From assembly GCA_021323335.1 (NCBI GenBank), contig JAJTCN010000067.1, forward strand, positions 1 to 33,181: a stretch of DNA of 33,181 bases, written 5' to 3'. Positions 31,459 to 33,181 of the stretch are shown piece by piece (positions within the stretch are counted from its first letter, which is position 1; each line of letters starts with the position of its first letter). Made by a program: the position numbers and the translations under genes. The stretch is from Ramlibacter sp. Its GTDB lineage: Bacteria; Pseudomonadota; Gammaproteobacteria; Burkholderiales; Burkholderiaceae_C. Under the pieces are notes generated by a model. It was not told where the DNA came from and did not search any database. It was given only the letters and a program-made list of their open reading frames with translations.

Positions 31459-32546
31459 CGCGGCGCCTGCCGGCGCAGCAGCCGGGCCAGCCAGGGCTTG
31501 AAGCGCGGCACGATGAGGCGGCGCACCGGCGACTCGGCGGGCACCGGCAACTCGAGCCGGGTGTCGTCCAGGTAGTCGCGCCGGATGTCCACGGTACCGC
31601 GCTGCCCGATGGCCGCGTAGTGCTGCTGCAGCCAGGCCTTGCCCGCTTCCTGCCCGGTGCGGAACAGCTTGCCGATCATGGCGGCGTCGGACGAGCCGCG
31701 CGATGCCGCGGGGAAGTCCTCCATCGCCGGCCCGCCGTCGACGCGGTGCACGCGCACGGCCTTGCAGCCGGGGTGCGAAACGGCGCCCTCGGCCACCAGG
31801 CGGTTGATGAAGTCGATGGCCCGCATCTGCGTCAGCAGGCTGGCGTTGAACGTGAGCTCGCTCACCCGGTCCTGGATGCCCGCGGTGGTGCGCGGGGCCT
31901 TCCGCAGCGCCACCGGATTGATCTGCACCAGCATCAGGTCGGCCGTGCGGCACTCGGTGGTCAGCGGCGACAGCGCCGGGTTCACCGAATAGCCGCCGTC
32001 CCAGTAGGCCTCGCCATCGATCTCGACGGCCTGGAACAGCATCGGCAGGCAGGCCGATGCCAGCACCGCGGCGGCGTCCAGCCGCCTGCCCGTGAACACC
32101 ACGGCCTTGCCCGTGGTGACGTGCGTGGCCGAGACGAACACCTTGAGTTCGCGGTGGCCGGCGATCGCGCCGAAGTCGATCTCGGCTTCCAGCAGGTCGC
32201 GCAAGGGATTGATGCCCAGCGGATTGGCCTGGTAAGGCGACAGGTGGGGCAGCCCGCCCCAGAGGAAGCGCAGGAATTGCTGCTGCAGCGTCCCCAGGCT
32301 GCCCCAGCCGGAAACCCGGGACCAGCAGGCGTCGAGCTTGGCGCGCGCCCCTTCGCGGGGGTCGCGCCCGGCCGCCTCGGCCGTGGCCCAGCCGCTGGCG
32401 AGCGCGACGGCGTTGAACGCGCCCGCGCTGGTGCCGCTGAGGCCTTCGAAGCCGATGCGGCCATCGTCCAGCAGGGCGTCGAGGACGCCCCAGGTGAACG
32501 CGCCGTGGGAACCGCCGCCCTGCAGGGCCAGGTTGAGCATGCGCAT
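31455..32546 (-). CDS. Patatin-like phospholipase
   Basis: A 363-residue patatin-domain esterase with the complete catalytic dyad: the oxyanion hole LALQGGGSHGAF (residues 7-17), nucleophile Ser40 in GTSAG, and Asp183 in YWDGGYSVNP. Members hydrolyse phospholipids or neutral lipids and can be intracellular or secreted effectors. No signal peptide is present, so a cytoplasmic location is likely. The start is ambiguous: ATG at 32546 is preferred; upstream in-frame Met codons at 32564 and 32555 and one at 32540 also exist, with no clear ribosome site. It lies convergent with ung, overlapping by 4 bp. Confidence 0.9.
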   Translation of the reverse strand: MRMLNLALQGGGSHGAFTWGVLDALLDDGRIGFEGLSGTSAGAFNAVALASGWATAEAAGRDPREGARAKLDACWSRVSGWGSLGTLQQQFLRFLWGGLPHLSPYQANPLGINPLRDLLEAEIDFGAIAGHRELKVFVSATHVTTGKAVVFTGRRLDAAAVLASACLPMLFQAVEIDGEAYWDGGYSVNPALSPLTTECRTADLMLVQINPVALRKAPRTTAGIQDRVSELTFNASLLTQMRAIDFINRLVAEGAVSHPGCKAVRVHRVDGGPAMEDFPAASRGSSDAAMIGKLFRTGQEAGKAWLQQHYAAIGQRGTVDIRRDYLDDTRLELPVPAESPVRRLIVPRFKPWLARLLRRQAPR

Positions 32547-32665
32547 GGACCACATTAGCAACATCCGTGCGACAGCGCCGTGACAGCTCGCGGCGGCGTC
32601 AGCCTCCTCTCAGGCGCGTCAGGTTTCACGCCGCCCCGGTGCCGTCTTTTGCCGATCGATCGTGC

Positions 32666-32671
32666 TATAGT
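32666..32671 (+). promoter_or_regulatory. -10 element of the tRNA-Tyr/Gly/Thr-tuf unit
   Basis: TATAGT ends 13 nt before the 5' end of tRNA-Tyr, the right distance for a stable-RNA promoter with a short leader. A -35 is not well matched; GTCTTT at 32644-32649 lies 16 bp upstream but is weak. Confidence 0.5.
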
Positions 32672-32684
32672 CTGCGGTTCGCCG

Positions 32685-32769
32685 GAGGGGTGCCCGAGTG
32701 GCTAAAGGGGGCAGACTGTAAATCTGTTGGCTTACGCCTACGCTGGTTCGAATCCAGCCTCCTCCACCA
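32685..32769 (+). tRNA. tRNA-Tyr (anticodon GTA)
   Basis: A class II tRNA of 85 nt including the encoded CCA. The acceptor GGAGGGG pairs with CTCCTCC (one G-T). The anticodon GTA is at 32718-32720, a long variable arm follows, and the T-arm GGTTCGAATCC is standard. It is the first tRNA of the cluster leading to tuf. Confidence 0.97.
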
Positions 32770-32866
32770 GGTTTTTTCGCTTGAGAAAGCCTGGGCGTTG
32801 TGTGCGAAACGGTTGAGTGGTCGGCGGCAGGAAGTCCGCGCAGGGTCTCGTGAAGTACGTCCCGAT

Positions 32867-32940
32867 GCGGGTGTAGTTCAATGGTAGAACCTTAGCCTTC
32901 CAAGCTAATGACGCGGGTTCGATTCCCGCCACCCGCTCCA
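32867..32940 (+). tRNA. tRNA-Gly (anticodon TCC)
   Basis: 74 nt with encoded CCA. The acceptor GCGGGTG pairs with CACCCGC. The anticodon loop CTTCCAA places TCC at 32899-32901, reading GGA and GGG. The T-arm GGTTCGATTCC is standard. It lies 97 nt after tRNA-Tyr. Confidence 0.97.
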
Positions 32941-32969
32941 GTCGACCGTCTTGCCGGCGAAAAGAATTC

Positions 32970-33181
<212 letters not shown>

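Overview
The window looks like the chromosome of a high-GC betaproteobacterium of the Comamonadaceae type (Ramlibacter/Variovorax-like). The basis is a Tat-type Bug/TctC solute-binding protein, the lptA-lptB-rpoN order, the rpe, gph and trpE order, the trpE...trpGDC-ung order, and a tRNA-Tyr/Gly/Thr-tuf cluster. This placement is from gene content and order and was not computed. Most of the window is ordinary core chromosome with very tight gene packing, including many ATGA or GTGA overlaps.

Layout. 1-1876: start of an amidohydrolase gene (minus), a tricarboxylate-type solute-binding protein and a convergent glutathione S-transferase. 1931-5472: HMG-CoA-lyase-like enzyme, family III CoA-transferase, LysR regulator and a DUF2214 membrane protein. 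5498-8568: argS, a SPOR-domain protein and a DsbA-type oxidase, closed by a strong terminator. 8675-13315: lptA-lptB-rpoN, an RlmL-like RNA methyltransferase and a PIN-domain protein, with overlapping or near-touching ends. 13401-13908: two small uncharacterised genes, the first with a DnaJ-like CxxCxGxG pair. 13892-19088 (minus): a seven-gene run, apaG, antiporter, carboxylate-amine ligase, thiL, nuclease, pgpA, cinA. 19145-22951: rpe, a small hydrophilic protein, a large-subunit catalase and a small hypothetical protein with a terminator. 23014-31458: gph, a convergent chalcone-isomerase-like gene, and then the trp region: leader peptide, trpE, inserted element, trpG, threonine aldolase, LysE exporter, trpD, trpC, ung. 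31455-33181: patatin-like phospholipase (minus), three tRNAs and the start of tuf.

The most striking item is a ~0.5 kb cassette between trpE and trpG. It holds one small PDDEXK-like 'GxxExxY' gene bracketed by 48-bp inverted repeats (46/48 identical), with a 5-bp direct repeat just outside. Removing it in silico restores an ordinary 22-nt trpE-trpG junction. It looks like a minimal, possibly undescribed mobile element, and the only visible start codon of its gene is supplied by trpE.

Other points deserve checking. The catalase has Tyr where the essential distal His should be, with all other haem-pocket motifs intact. ThiL lacks about 35 residues at the junction of its two domains, in frame. 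A Trp-Pro-Trp leader peptide precedes a TTG-started trpE but no U-tract terminator follows. At least eight genes have a -10-like hexamer ending only 6-9 nt before the start codon, which suggests leaderless or nearly leaderless mRNAs.
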